A stretch of 64,000 bases of DNA from Paraburkholderia aspalathi (GCF_900116445.1 NZ_FPBH01000014.1:124001-188000); one strand, 5' to 3'. Shown: positions 9,255 through 17,860, counted from the stretch's first letter. Made by a program: numbers and translations. Notes: generated from the letters alone by a model not told the origin.

Positions 9255-11108
9255 ATGCAAAAATTCGCCGGTCGGACAGCCATCGCTGTTGCGACATCCG
9301 CATTACTCGCGCTCTACGGTTGTGGAACCAGTAACATCGGTACTCCCAAAACCGGGCTTAGTGGCGGTGGGCTAGGCGGCACTTCGGGCTCTAGCTCGGG
9401 TAGCTCCGGCAGTTCGGGTAGCTCCGGCAGTTCGGGTAGCTCTGGCAGTTCGGGTAGCTCTGGCAGTTCGGGTAGCTCCGGCAGTTCGGGTAGCTCTGGC
9501 AGTTCGGGTAGCTCTGGTAGCTCTGGTAGCTCGGGCACTTCAGGTAGCTCTGGTTCTAGCAGCTCCGGTACGAGCAGCTCCGGTACGAGCAGCTCTGGTA
9601 CTAGCTCTGGTACTAGCTCGGGCACGAGCTCCGGCACGAGTTCCGGTACCAGCTCTGGTACGAGTTCCGGTACGAGTTCCGGCACCAGCTCCGGTACGAG
9701 CTCCGGTACCAGCTCAGGCACCAGCTCCGGGACGAGCTCCGGTACCAGCTCAGGCACCAGCTCCGGCACGAGCTCCGGCACCAGCTCCGGTACGAGCTCC
9801 GGTACGAGCTCCGGCACCTCAGGCACCTCCTCCACCCCTATCGGCAACATCGTCACGCAAGGCGGCAACCTCATCACTGCCGTGGGCACGACCGTCGCTG
9901 ATACGGGTTCCAAGATCACCGGCACTTCAGTCCCTGGCGTCAACGGCGCAACGACTGCGAATCTCGGCGCGGCGATCACCGATCTCGGCAACGGCGTCAA
10001 GGTACTCGGCAACGGCACGGCCGCAGGCCTCGGCACGCTGGGCAGTTCGACCAATCCGCTTGGCCCGACCCTGACCTCCACATCGGGCCTCGTTACTAAT
10101 GCAGGCGCGGCCGTTACGGCGGTGGGCGGTGTGGTGACAAGTCTCGGAACCGGGCCGCTTGCGCCGCTCGCACCCGTCACGTCGACGGTGGGTACCGTTG
10201 TCGCCGGTGTGGGCGCCGGCGTCATCAAAGTGGGCGCGGGATTGAACTCGGCGCTGACCAGCTCGCCGGTTCAACAGGTCGAGACCCAACTGAGCACGGT
10301 CATCAACCCGATCACCCTCGTCGTCTCGAATACGACGCAGACGATCGGCAACACCACGGGTCTCGGCGCGCCGCTCAACGGCTTGCTGAGCACCATCGGC
10401 AACGGACTCGATTCGGCCGGCCAGAAAGTGTCCGGCGCGACAGGTGATCAGGTGGGCAAAGATATCGGCGGCGTAGTGAGCCAGTTGGGCAAGACGGTCA
10501 CGAGCACGGGCGGACTGCTGACGGGCGCGACGACCAACCCGCTGGCGCCGATCGCCGGCCTGGTGGGCCCGCTCGGCGGACTGGGCGGATCGGGTGGATC
10601 GGGTGGCGGCCTCAGCATCCCGCCGCTGACCGGCCTGATCGGCAACCTCGGTTCGCTCGGCGGGACCGGTAGCAGCGGTAACCCGCTCGCGCCGATCACC
10701 GGACTCCTCGGCGGCCTGGGTTCGCTCGGCGGCACCTCCGGCACCGGCAGCCCGCTCGCACCGGTCACCGGACTTCTCGGCAACCTGGGTTCGCTCGGCG
10801 GCACTTCCGGCGCCGGCGGTCCGCTTGCACCGGTCACGGGTCTCGTCACGACGTTGACCTCGACGCTGGGTGGCGCCGCGGGCCAAAGCTCACCGCTCGC
10901 GCCCGTCACCGGTCTCGTCACGGCGCTGACTTCGACGCTGACCGGCGCATCGTCCGGTAAGGCCTCGCCGCTCGCGCCGGTCACTGGCCTCGTGAGCGGT
11001 CTGACCGGTGGCGCGGGCAGTGCCGGGAGTGGTTCGTCCAGCACGAATCCGCTGGCGCCGGTGACGAACCTTGTCACCGGATTGCTGGGTGGCGTCGCAG
11101 GTAAATAA
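9255..11108 (+). CDS. Collagen-like repeat lipoprotein (Gly-Ser-Ser / Gly-Thr-Ser-Ser repeats)
   Basis: The 617-residue protein starts with a signal peptide that ends in the lipobox-like LYGC (Cys about residue 23). Then comes an array of Gly-Ser-Ser triplets, followed by a block of Ser-Ser-Gly-Thr tetrads up to about residue 192. The C-terminal 400 residues are Gly/Thr/Leu-rich with about 30-residue imperfect repeats built on '(P/S)LAPVTGL(V/L)'. Proteins of this kind are usually annotated as collagen-like triple-helix repeat proteins in Burkholderia. Only the first block keeps a strict Gly-X-Y register. The likely location is the cell envelope or surface; the role (adhesion, matrix) is speculative. 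No proline is present in the triplet block, so a true collagen helix is doubtful. Confidence 0.8.
   Translation: MQKFAGRTAIAVATSALLALYGCGTSNIGTPKTGLSGGGLGGTSGSSSGSSGSSGSSGSSGSSGSSGSSGSSGSSGSSGSSGSSGSSGSSGSSGTSGSSGSSSSGTSSSGTSSSGTSSGTSSGTSSGTSSGTSSGTSSGTSSGTSSGTSSGTSSGTSSGTSSGTSSGTSSGTSSGTSSGTSSGTSSGTSGTSSTPIGNIVTQGGNLITAVGTTVADTGSKITGTSVPGVNGATTANLGAAITDLGNGVKVLGNGTAAGLGTLGSSTNPLGPTLTSTSGLVTNAGAAVTAVGGVVTSLGTGPLAPLAPVTSTVGTVVAGVGAGVIKVGAGLNSALTSSPVQQVETQLSTVINPITLVVSNTTQTIGNTTGLGAPLNGLLSTIGNGLDSAGQKVSGATGDQVGKDIGGVVSQLGKTVTSTGGLLTGATTNPLAPIAGLVGPLGGLGGSGGSGGGLSIPPLTGLIGNLGSLGGTGSSGNPLAPITGLLGGLGSLGGTSGTGSPLAPVTGLLGNLGSLGGTSGAGGPLAPVTGLVTTLTSTLGGAAGQSSPLAPVTGLVTALTSTLTGASSGKASPLAPVTGLVSGLTGGAGSAGSGSSSTNPLAPVTNLVTGLLGGVAGK
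9383..9830 (+). repeat. In-frame tandem repeats (18-base and 12-base units) inside the collagen-like gene
   Basis: The first block is built from variants of an 18-base unit (AGCTCCGGCAGTTCGGGT) encoding two Gly-Ser-Ser triplets. From about 9540 the unit becomes 12 bases (GGTACCAGCTCC and variants) encoding Gly-Thr-Ser-Ser. Both unit lengths are multiples of three, so copy-number change would alter length and not frame. Confidence 0.9.
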
Positions 11109-11122
11109 GCGGTAATCAGCAC

Positions 11123-11159
11123 AGCGGCCGGGACTTAAAAAATCAAAAGCCCGGCCGCT
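11123..11159. terminator. GC-rich 10-base stem after the collagen-like gene
   Basis: AGCGGCCGGG and CCCGGCCGCT form a perfect 10-bp stem with a 17-base A-rich loop, 15 bases after the stop codon. There is no U-run behind it, so it may be a terminator that needs help, or an mRNA-stabilising hairpin. Confidence 0.55.
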
Positions 11160-11185
11160 ATCAATGTCATGACTACGAGGATGAC

Positions 11186-12454
11186 ATGAACTCCACTCTG
11201 GATAACGTGGCGCACGTGCAGGAGCAGCGGCCGCGTTCGGCGACGCCGTTTTCCGTCGGCCTGCTTGGCATCGCCGTCGGCCTTCTAACACTCTGGCTGC
11301 TACGCGACAGTACCGCACTGGACGGCGCGCGCCGCAGCACCGCCGCCTGCCTCGCGATCATCGCAACGATCGCTCTATACGAACTGTTCGTCGCACGCGT
11401 GTATCTACGCCCAAGCGCCGGCCTTACGGGTCAGGCGGTTCGACCACTCAGCATCGCGCGTGTAGGCTTGCGTCTCGCCGCGCTGGCTTCCGTGTATGTC
11501 AGCATCGGTGTGCTCTACTGGCTCTTGCCCGAGTATCACGGCACGTTCTATAACCCCTTCTGGTCTCTGATCCGTACGCTCGCGCCGTATCTGATCGTGG
11601 CCGCGCCGTTTTACTTTGCGTGGATGGACAGGCGTCAGCGCGAAGTCGACGATGCCTATATGTTGTGGGGCCGCCTCGTATTCCTCGGGCAGCGTCCAGC
11701 CAACTGGAAGCCCGTGCGTGAAATGCTCGCCGGATGGATGGTGAAAGCGTTCTTCCTGCCGCTGATGATCACCTATCTTTCCACCGATGCGGACCATATC
11801 GGCGCCTCGCTTGCGACCGCCATGAACGCGCCGTTCTCGCTTGCGACGTTCAGGTTCATGTACGACCTGTCCTTCACGATGGACCTGATGTTCGGCACGG
11901 TGGGTTATCTGTGCACACTGCGCATTCTCGATACCCACGTGCGGAGCGCGGAGCCGACCACGCTCGGCTGGCTGGTTGCACTTCTCTGTTATCAACCGTT
12001 CTGGTCGGTGATCTCGGCCCAGTACATGCACTACCAGGGCGCGATGTTCTGGGACAGCTGGTTGATATCCGTGCCCATTGTTCGAATCATCTGGGGCACC
12101 GTGATTATCGCGTTGGTCTTCTGCTATGCGCTTTCCACCATCGCGTTCGGATTGCGGTTTTCGAACCTGACCAATCGCGGCATCATCACGTCAGGCCCTT
12201 ATCGCTTCACGAAGCATCCCGCCTACATCACGAAGAATCTCTCGTTCTGGATGGTCTCGGTGCCGTTCATCGAACCCATGGGCTGGCAAGTCGGGCTCAC
12301 GCACTGCTTCGCGCTGGCCTGCGTCAATCTGCTGTATTTCATGCGCGCTAAAACCGAGGAGCGGCATCTGATGAACGATCCCGACTACCGGGCGTACGCA
12401 GAATGGATCGCGAGGAACGGGCTGTTCGCTAGGATCACACGTGCGTTTGAATGA
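11186..12454 (+). CDS. Polytopic membrane protein with ICMT/PEMT-like methyltransferase C-terminus
   Basis: The 422-residue protein has about 8-10 hydrophobic segments. The C-terminal part carries the signature of the isoprenylcysteine carboxyl methyltransferase / phospholipid methyltransferase superfamily: 'SGPYRFTKHPAYITKN', then 'RAKTEERHLMNDPDYRAYAE'. These residues form the SAM pocket and substrate entry in that family. The N-terminal 250 residues are extra membrane sequence that I do not recognise. A GAGGATGAC ribosome-binding site precedes the ATG. It probably methylates a lipid or lipid-linked substrate at the inner membrane. It follows the collagen-like gene by 77 bases across a hairpin. 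Confidence 0.75.
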   Translation: MNSTLDNVAHVQEQRPRSATPFSVGLLGIAVGLLTLWLLRDSTALDGARRSTAACLAIIATIALYELFVARVYLRPSAGLTGQAVRPLSIARVGLRLAALASVYVSIGVLYWLLPEYHGTFYNPFWSLIRTLAPYLIVAAPFYFAWMDRRQREVDDAYMLWGRLVFLGQRPANWKPVREMLAGWMVKAFFLPLMITYLSTDADHIGASLATAMNAPFSLATFRFMYDLSFTMDLMFGTVGYLCTLRILDTHVRSAEPTTLGWLVALLCYQPFWSVISAQYMHYQGAMFWDSWLISVPIVRIIWGTVIIALVFCYALSTIAFGLRFSNLTNRGIITSGPYRFTKHPAYITKNLSFWMVSVPFIEPMGWQVGLTHCFALACVNLLYFMRAKTEERHLMNDPDYRAYAEWIARNGLFARITRAFE

Positions 12455-12630
12455 GATGTTTATGCTACGAACGCGGCCGAGTGCATTTATTGCAGCGCAC
12501 CATTCTTTAGCGGCGTGACGATGGTGATGAGTATCTTTGACCGCCTGCAGGCAGTCACCGGTGGAAGCAGACGAGCGCGCCCGTTGCCAATTTTCCGCGA
12601 GCAGTGGGTGCTCGTCTCAATGACATCGCA

Positions 12631-12658
12631 GGCAGGACGTTACGTAACGTCCTCTGCC
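12631..12658. terminator. Long near-perfect palindrome between convergent genes
   Basis: The core GGACGTTAC/GTAACGTCC (12635-12652) is a perfect 18-base palindrome, and GGCA and TGCC extend it outside a two-base bulge. It begins 5 bases past the stop codon of the minus-strand EAL-like gene and 176 bases past the plus-strand gene. A bidirectional terminator is likely, although no T-run is present. Confidence 0.5.
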
Positions 12659-12662
12659 GTGT

Positions 12663-13544
12663 TCACGACTCGCAGCCTGGCGCCAGCACATTGGCCAACC
12701 CGGCCTTCGGGCGAGAGAACAGAAAGCCTTGCACCAACGCTTGCGGCCATGACGCGCTCAACCATTGCAACTGTGCTTTGGTCTCGACGCCATTCACCAC
12801 GATCTGCACGTCGAGCGCATGAAGCAGATCCAGCAACGCCGACATCACTACGCAGGCACGAGGATCGCGTGGAACCGCTGCCATCAACTCAGGCGCAATC
12901 GTGAAGGTGTCCACGTCGAGCGCGCCGAGCAGTGCGAGCGAAGACGCGCCATTGCCCCACTTGCCCAGCGAGACGCCGGTTCCCGCAGACCGAAGGCCAG
13001 CCGTCAAAGTACGCAAAGACAAGAGACGTGCTGCATCTGCGCTATCGGGCACTTCGATTTCAAGCAGGTTGCCCGGCACGCCATACGATCGCGCGATGCG
13101 CGTGAGGTCGTCGGCAAACGATTCGAGCACGGCTACCTGCGCCGGCACCGTGATCGCGACCGGCAGCAACGCCATCTTCGACGACAGGCAATCGCGCAGT
13201 TCACGGCACACGCCATCGATGACGAACAAGGCCATCTCCAGCGCAACCTGCGGGTGCTCGAGCGGCATCATGAAAATACCGGGTAGCAGCAACCCGTAGT
13301 CGGGATGCGTCCATCGAACCTGCGCTTCGAGGCGAGCCAGCGCGCCACCTGCCGCGCGATAAGCCCCCTGAAACACGAGATGAAATTCACCCGCGTGCAG
13401 ACCCTGGTGGACGCGGCTTTCGAGTTCGCTCAGTTCCATGGGATCGTCGCGTGAGCCATCCCAATTGGTCTGTTCAACGCAAACGTTACGCATGCCGAAT
13501 GTCGTTGCGAGCGATACAGGCTTGTCATAGTCGAGCGATAGCAT
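12663..13544 (-). CDS. Degenerate EAL-domain protein (probably inactive c-di-GMP phosphodiesterase)
   Basis: The protein has about 293 residues. The EAL fold is recognisable from 'ELESRVHQGLHAGEFHLVFQ' through 'VQGFLFSRP', in the normal order. Several catalytic positions are changed. The EAL motif reads 'LEAQVRW'. The metal-binding Asn of the 'VNLS' strand is missing ('LPVAITVPAQ'). The DDFG box is 'SLGKWGNG'. The Lys of 'KID' is absent ('LDVDTFTI'). 'AEGVE' is 'VNGVE'. It is therefore likely a sensor or binding protein and not a phosphodiesterase. No signal peptide or partner domain is seen. The start is uncertain: ATGs at 13544, 13493 and 13439 all lack good ribosome-binding sites, and a TTG lies at 13595. 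Confidence 0.8.
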   Translation of the reverse strand: MLSLDYDKPVSLATTFGMRNVCVEQTNWDGSRDDPMELSELESRVHQGLHAGEFHLVFQGAYRAAGGALARLEAQVRWTHPDYGLLLPGIFMMPLEHPQVALEMALFVIDGVCRELRDCLSSKMALLPVAITVPAQVAVLESFADDLTRIARSYGVPGNLLEIEVPDSADAARLLSLRTLTAGLRSAGTGVSLGKWGNGASSLALLGALDVDTFTIAPELMAAVPRDPRACVVMSALLDLLHALDVQIVVNGVETKAQLQWLSASWPQALVQGFLFSRPKAGLANVLAPGCES

Positions 13545-13975
13545 GGCGTAGGCGCAATTTTTTAACCTGGCTAACGCATGCACATGTCGTGCCAAGCGGC
13601 ACGTTCACTGCGCGACTATCCGCGGCCTTGGCCAACAAGCCCTTTAGTTCAATGGTTTACGGCCATCCGATCAAATCTGTCGAAGCGTAATTTCAATCGC
13701 CAAACGTTTGTATGAACGCGGATGTTACGTAGCGTTTCGCATCGACGTTACGGGGCCGCACAAAACGTCGAACGCGCCGGCTACCACAAGTCCATCGCTT
13801 CAAACGGCGAAACCATGTCATGCGTCGTGAATAAGATCGCTAAACAACAAGCGATAAATGAAGGCGTCGCACCGCAACAATAAAATTTGACCGAGAAAAA
13901 AAGATTTACTAGTATCGGCAGCAAACGCAGCATGTAACGACTGCGCATTCCCTACACAGTCATTCAAGGCGGCAG
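13545..13975. other. Spacer of about 430 bases between the EAL-like gene and the transposase fragment
   Basis: It is locally AT-rich, especially 13850-13925. It contains GTTACGTAGCG near 13726 and a second GACGTTACGG about 25 bases on, resembling the palindromic elements at 9067 and 12635. It must hold the promoter of the EAL-like gene. I see no gene, no clear terminal inverted repeat and no target-site duplication for the transposase fragment. Confidence 0.5.
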
Positions 13976-14254
13976 ATGCTTCAGATCCCCCTCACCGACG
14001 CCGATTGGGCGCGTGTTCAGAGTCTTTTTCCCGTGGTTTCGTCAGGGCGCGGGCGCCCTCGCCGCAGTGATCGCGAGATCCTCAACGCGATACTCTGGGT
14101 GCTGCAGACGAAAGAAAAGTGGCACAGGCTGCCGGCCACTTTTCCGCCGCAACAGACTTGTTATCTTCGATACATGGCTTGGAAAAAAACGGGCGTTCTT
14201 GACCAGGTGAACGAGCGCCTGCCACTGTGCGACCACGAGCTTTCAACTTGCTGA
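13976..14254 (+). pseudogene. IS5-type transposase N-terminal fragment (DUF4096-like), stand-alone
   Basis: The 92 residues match the N-terminal helical domain of IS5-group transposases: 'LTDADWARVQSLFP', 'RGRPRRSDREILNAILWVLQT', 'W..LP' and 'FPPQQTCYLRYMAWKKTGVL'. The frame stops at 'DHELSTC' before any DDE catalytic core, and no continuation is seen downstream in other frames. I saw no insertion-sequence ends. It is either a decayed insertion sequence or a stand-alone DNA-binding remnant of the kind often seen in Burkholderia genomes. Confidence 0.75.
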
Positions 14255-14349
14255 ATCAGCGGTAATAATTGTTTTGCATACCGTATCGATTCAAAGGAGA
14301 ACATGTGTTTCACAGATGGTCGCAGTGATCGCTCGCACCCTTCAGCGCG

Positions 14350-14769
14350 TCAGGCCTTCCCGTTCATTCGATCCATCACCGCCAGCAGATCAGCGAGCGC
14401 CTGCTTGCATTCCGCTGCGTTCGGCGTGCCGGCGCGCAACGCACTCAGCGCGCGGTCGATCGCTTTGTCGACGGTATGCCAGTCAGCTGCGGCTCGAGGC
14501 TTCAGCGAAGGCTCGGCGTCGTCCCATGCGAGTTCCAGATCCTTGATACGCGCCTTACCGCCCGCGAGATTGCCTTGGTCGACGAGTACCGCGGTGTCGG
14601 CAGCGATCTTGCGGAACGGCGAGAGGTCGCCGAGCTTTGATGCCTTGACGGGCTCGGCAGCCGCAGCCGACGGAAAGCCGATCCCACCTGCCTCGCGATG
14701 CCCGAAGCTAACGGCGCTGAGGGCAATGAAAGAAGCGATGACGGCTTTGTTGAGCGTGCGTTGGTTCAT
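14350..14769 (-). CDS. Small secreted protein downstream of the COG4705-type membrane protein
   Basis: The 139-residue protein has an N-terminal basic segment and a hydrophobic stretch (MNQRTLNKAVIASFIALSAV) that look like a signal peptide, cut around 'AAAA-EP'. The mature part is helical and charged, with 'LVDQGNLAGGKARIKDLELAWDDAEPSLKPRAAADWHTVDKAIDRAL'-type text in short runs. I do not know a function. It is the last gene of a minus-strand run that begins with the two-component genes, 73 bases after the membrane protein. This suggests a periplasmic partner of that system. Confidence 0.7.
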   Translation of the reverse strand: MNQRTLNKAVIASFIALSAVSFGHREAGGIGFPSAAAAEPVKASKLGDLSPFRKIAADTAVLVDQGNLAGGKARIKDLELAWDDAEPSLKPRAAADWHTVDKAIDRALSALRAGTPNAAECKQALADLLAVMDRMNGKA

Positions 14770-14842
14770 GATTGTTCACTTCCGTTTGATTCAACATACG
14801 ATTGAAAAGGGCTACGTCTACGACCTGTCGAGCGACCCGCGC

Positions 14843-15655
14843 TCAAGGCTCACGTGTGGCGATCGCGCGCGTGGAGCGCTGTTCGACTGCGCTCGCGAAG
14901 ACGACCAGAACGACAATGGCACTCAGAAAGAGCACGCTCGTATTGATCGTGCCGAGGCCGATACCGCCGTATGCGCGTGACTGCGAGAGCAGATCGCCGA
15001 ACGAGGCGCCCAACGGCCGCGTCAGAATGTAGGCAAGCCAGAACGTCAGCACCGGATTCCCGCCGACGTAGTAGATGGCGCACACCAATGCGATTAGCGC
15101 ACCGAATACCACCACGCCGATCATGAAGCCGAGTCCCAACGCTTCTGTCGCGAGATCACCGGCCGCGGTGCCCAGCGCGAAGGTGAACAACACGGCGGCC
15201 CAATAGAAAAGCTCCCGCCGCGTCGTGTAGATGGTGTGAATCGACAGTGTCCGTTCACTGCGATACCAGAGCGCGAACACCACAGCCAGCGCGAGTGCAA
15301 ACGCGACCGTGCTGGCATAGAGACTGATGCCGAGCTTGTCGGTCAGCGCATCGGTAATCTGCGTGCCGACCACACTGACCAGCACCACGGTCAGCCAGTA
15401 AATCCACGGCACGTACTTGCGCATGCGAAGCTGCACGGCCAATGCGGCAATCAGCAACGTGAGCATCATTGCGCCGGTGAGCGCGGTGCCGAGCCCCACG
15501 TGAACGGCCAGATAGTCCGCGCCGGTCTCGCCGACGGTGGTCGCCATGATCTTGATCGCCCAGAAGACAAGTGTTGCCTCGGGCACTTTGTTGCGCATCT
15601 CGGCAACACGATAAGTCGAGGTCTCTAGCAAGCGGGTTCTCCCATCAATAGGCAT
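14843..15655 (-). CDS. Polytopic membrane protein of the COG4705 type, unknown function
   Basis: The protein has 270 residues or slightly fewer and about eight hydrophobic segments. Conserved-looking boxes are 'VFWAIKIMATTVGETGADYL', 'WIYWLTVVLVSVVGTQITD', 'RELFYWAAVLFTFALGTAAGDL' and 'FWLAYILTRPLGASFGD'. The repeated T-x-G-E/D pattern suggests an internal duplication. Families of this type are annotated as uncharacterised membrane-anchored proteins. The ATG at 15655 lacks a ribosome-binding site. A TTG at 15631 has GGGAG 7 bases upstream and an ATG lies at 15598, so the start is uncertain. It sits 98 bases downstream of the response regulator at 15754-16452, a likely target or partner. Confidence 0.75.
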   Translation of the reverse strand: MPIDGRTRLLETSTYRVAEMRNKVPEATLVFWAIKIMATTVGETGADYLAVHVGLGTALTGAMMLTLLIAALAVQLRMRKYVPWIYWLTVVLVSVVGTQITDALTDKLGISLYASTVAFALALAVVFALWYRSERTLSIHTIYTTRRELFYWAAVLFTFALGTAAGDLATEALGLGFMIGVVVFGALIALVCAIYYVGGNPVLTFWLAYILTRPLGASFGDLLSQSRAYGGIGLGTINTSVLFLSAIVVLVVFASAVEQRSTRAIATREP

Positions 15656-15753
15656 TCAATTCGACGTTGCGAGCAGGCGCGCTTGCGCTCGCTCGATGCG
15701 GCGAATAGTGCAATGGGGAACCTTAGGAAAACCTTACGGAGTGATCTGCTGCG

Positions 15754-16452
15754 CTACAACGACTCGGCAAACGCTTCGCACGGCACTTCTTCGCGCAGGA
15801 TGTAGCCAAGCCCGCGCAAGGTCATGATCTTCGCGCTGGAACTCGCCAGATGTTTGCGCAGGCGGTGAATGTAAATGTCGATGGCATCGGCGCTGGGTTC
15901 GTCGTCGAGCGTGAACACCTTGTCCATCAGGGTGGACTTCGAGACGGTCTTGCCCTGCTTCAGCATTAGCGTTTCGAGGATGGCGTGTTCGCGCCGCCGT
16001 AACGGCAAGGGCTCGTTTTGCAAGACGAATTCGCGGGAATCGAACAGATAGCGCAGATCGCCGCAGTCGATCGACTGACCCTTATCGCCGGCCGCCTGAC
16101 GGCGGATCAGCGCCTTGATGCGCGCCACCAGCTCGCGTGCGTCGAAAGGTTTGACGACGTAATCGTCCGCGCCGGCCGAGAAGCAGGCCACTTTGTCGTC
16201 GGTCGAGCCGTTGGCGGTGAGCATCAGCACCGGCACGTTGTCGCGTTTGCGCCGTAGACGCGCCAGCACGTCCTTGCCGCCAATGCCGGGCAAGCGCAGA
16301 TCGAGCAACACTGCGTCGTAGCACTGCATGCCGAGCAGCGTCTCCGCACGCTCGCCGTCCTGCGCCCAGTCAACCACGAAATTCTCGACCTGCATCAGGT
16401 TCATCACCCAGCGCGCGAGGTCAGCGTCGTCTTCAACGAGCAGCAGTTTCAT
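15754..16452 (-). CDS. OmpR-family response regulator (TctD/QseB-like)
   Basis: The 232-residue protein has a receiver domain (about 1-115) with the acidic pocket 'VEDDADLARW', the phospho-acceptor Asp in 'AVLLDLRLPGIGG' and the Lys switch in 'YVVKPFDARELVARI'. A winged-helix DNA-binding domain follows ('YIHRLRKHLASSSAKIMTLRGLGYIL'). An upstream in-frame extension to 16653 exists. However, the ATG at 16452 has an AGGGGA site and opens directly on the receiver, so I use it. It lies 25 bases downstream of its sensor kinase gene. Confidence 0.95.
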   Translation of the reverse strand: MKLLLVEDDADLARWVMNLMQVENFVVDWAQDGERAETLLGMQCYDAVLLDLRLPGIGGKDVLARLRRKRDNVPVLMLTANGSTDDKVACFSAGADDYVVKPFDARELVARIKALIRRQAAGDKGQSIDCGDLRYLFDSREFVLQNEPLPLRRREHAILETLMLKQGKTVSKSTLMDKVFTLDDEPSADAIDIYIHRLRKHLASSSAKIMTLRGLGYILREEVPCEAFAESL

Positions 16453-16477
16453 AGGTTTCCCCTGATTTGGCGGCGCA

Positions 16478-17860
16478 TCACACCACCGCCGACCATAGTC
16501 GCATCTCGACGGTGGCGACCAGGCCGACACCGCCCTCACCCGGCTCGAGCGTAACCGTGCCGCCTTGCCGGCAGGCGATCTCGCGCACGATCGGCAAACC
16601 GAGCCCGGTTCCGTCAGCGTGGCTCGACGCGCGATAGAAACGTTCGAACACACGCACTCTCGCCTCGGCTTTGATACCTGGCCCGTTGTCGATCACCCGC
16701 ACGATCGCCCTGTCATTACCGCGCTGCGTGTGCACAGTGACGCGACCACCAGGTTGCGTATAGCGCAGCGCGTTATCGACGAGATTGGTCACCAACGCCG
16801 CGGTCAGCGCCTCGTCGCCGGTTACGTACAGACCGTCTTCCAACTCGGCGCCCAGATCGATTTCACGCGACTGCGCGAACGCTATCAACTCCTCCAGCAC
16901 CCCCGCGATCAACGCGCTCAGATCGACCCGTTCGCGCGTACTGGAAGGCGCGGCGGATTCGGCTTGAGCGAGCAGCAACAGCTTGTTGGTCAAGGTGGTC
17001 AGCTTGCGGCTGCTTTTATGCATGCCGGCCAGTGCCTCGCTGAGCGGCGCGTCCCGATTCTCACGTTGCCGCGCGAACTGGATCTGCGCCACCAGCAGCG
17101 CGAGCGGTGTACGCAACTGATGCGCCGCGTCGGAGATGAATTGCCGCTGCGTCGCGGCCTGCTGGCCCATGCGCGCGATGCACTGGTTGATCGCTTCGAC
17201 AATGGGTCTTAATTCGACATGCAAGCGCGCCACGCGTATCGGTTCAAGTTGCGACGCGTTACGATCGGCGACGTCGTCTTTTACCTTCATCAACGGCCGC
17301 AATTCGAAGGTCAGCCCGAGATAGACGAACACCATCGCGAGCACCAGCGTGAGCACTTCGCCGAACAGTTGCGGCCGCAGCAGGCGCCACACCATGGCGT
17401 CGCGCGAACCTTCCGTTTTCGCGACCGCGACGACAACTTCTTCGGTGCGGCCCGAGTCGTATAGCTGCCGCACGTAAGTAGCCGCGCGCACGGCACGGCC
17501 GTCTTCGAGATGGGTGGAATAGAGCATCGGCACGTCGCTCACGCCGCGCGGCAACGGTAACTCGGGACTGCCGGCCAGCAGGCGGTGGCCGCTTGCTTCG
17601 ACGCGATAGAACACACTGTCCTGTTCCGGCGACTCGAACAGCTCGAGCGCGGCCGGCGGAATCTGGACCGACACGTTGCCGTTATCCCAGTCGATGTCCT
17701 CGCCAATGATGCGTATCGACGATAGCAACGCGTTATTCTGAACCAGGTCGGCGGTGGTCTGCGCGTTGCGATACGAAATCATGCCGGAAATGGAAACGAA
17801 CGCCGCCAGCGGCAGCAAGAGCCACCAAAGCAAGCGTCCGCGCAGACTGCCTGAAAACAC
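16478..17860 (-). CDS. TctE-type sensor histidine kinase
   Basis: The 460-residue kinase has a membrane helix near residues 10-30, a periplasmic 2CSK_N-like sensor of about 130 residues ('QNNALLSSIRIIGEDIDWDNG'), a second membrane helix near 165-185, and a HisKA domain with 'SDAAHQLRTPLALL' (His phosphorylated). The HATPase has 'NLVDNALRYTQPGG', 'DNGPGIKAEA' and 'GTGLGLPIVREI'. It precedes its response regulator in transcription order (kinase first). It is clearly a paralogue of the kinase at 18046-19440. TctE relatives sense carboxylates; the ligand here is unknown. Confidence 0.94.
   Translation of the reverse strand: MFSGSLRGRLLWWLLLPLAAFVSISGMISYRNAQTTADLVQNNALLSSIRIIGEDIDWDNGNVSVQIPPAALELFESPEQDSVFYRVEASGHRLLAGSPELPLPRGVSDVPMLYSTHLEDGRAVRAATYVRQLYDSGRTEEVVVAVAKTEGSRDAMVWRLLRPQLFGEVLTLVLAMVFVYLGLTFELRPLMKVKDDVADRNASQLEPIRVARLHVELRPIVEAINQCIARMGQQAATQRQFISDAAHQLRTPLALLVAQIQFARQRENRDAPLSEALAGMHKSSRKLTTLTNKLLLLAQAESAAPSSTRERVDLSALIAGVLEELIAFAQSREIDLGAELEDGLYVTGDEALTAALVTNLVDNALRYTQPGGRVTVHTQRGNDRAIVRVIDNGPGIKAEARVRVFERFYRASSHADGTGLGLPIVREIACRQGGTVTLEPGEGGVGLVATVEMRLWSAVV

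Noticed and set aside
9383..9830. Regular repeats resembling an array
   Set aside because: Units are 12 or 18 bases with no spacers and are in frame within a coding gene, so this is not a CRISPR array.
9314..10228. Minus-strand frame of 304 codons with 'VPELVPEL' repeats
   Set aside because: It is the antisense shadow of the Gly-Thr-Ser-Ser repeat DNA. The plus strand has a signal peptide, ribosome-binding site context and normal codon bias.
12515..12904. 129-codon plus-strand frame starting MTMVMSIFDRLQ
   Set aside because: It runs through the terminator-like palindrome and into the antisense of the EAL-like gene, with no ribosome-binding site or family match.
16453..16653. In-frame N-terminal extension of the response regulator
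   Set aside because: The receiver begins at 16452 with a good ribosome-binding site, and the extension overlaps the kinase gene and lacks domain sense.
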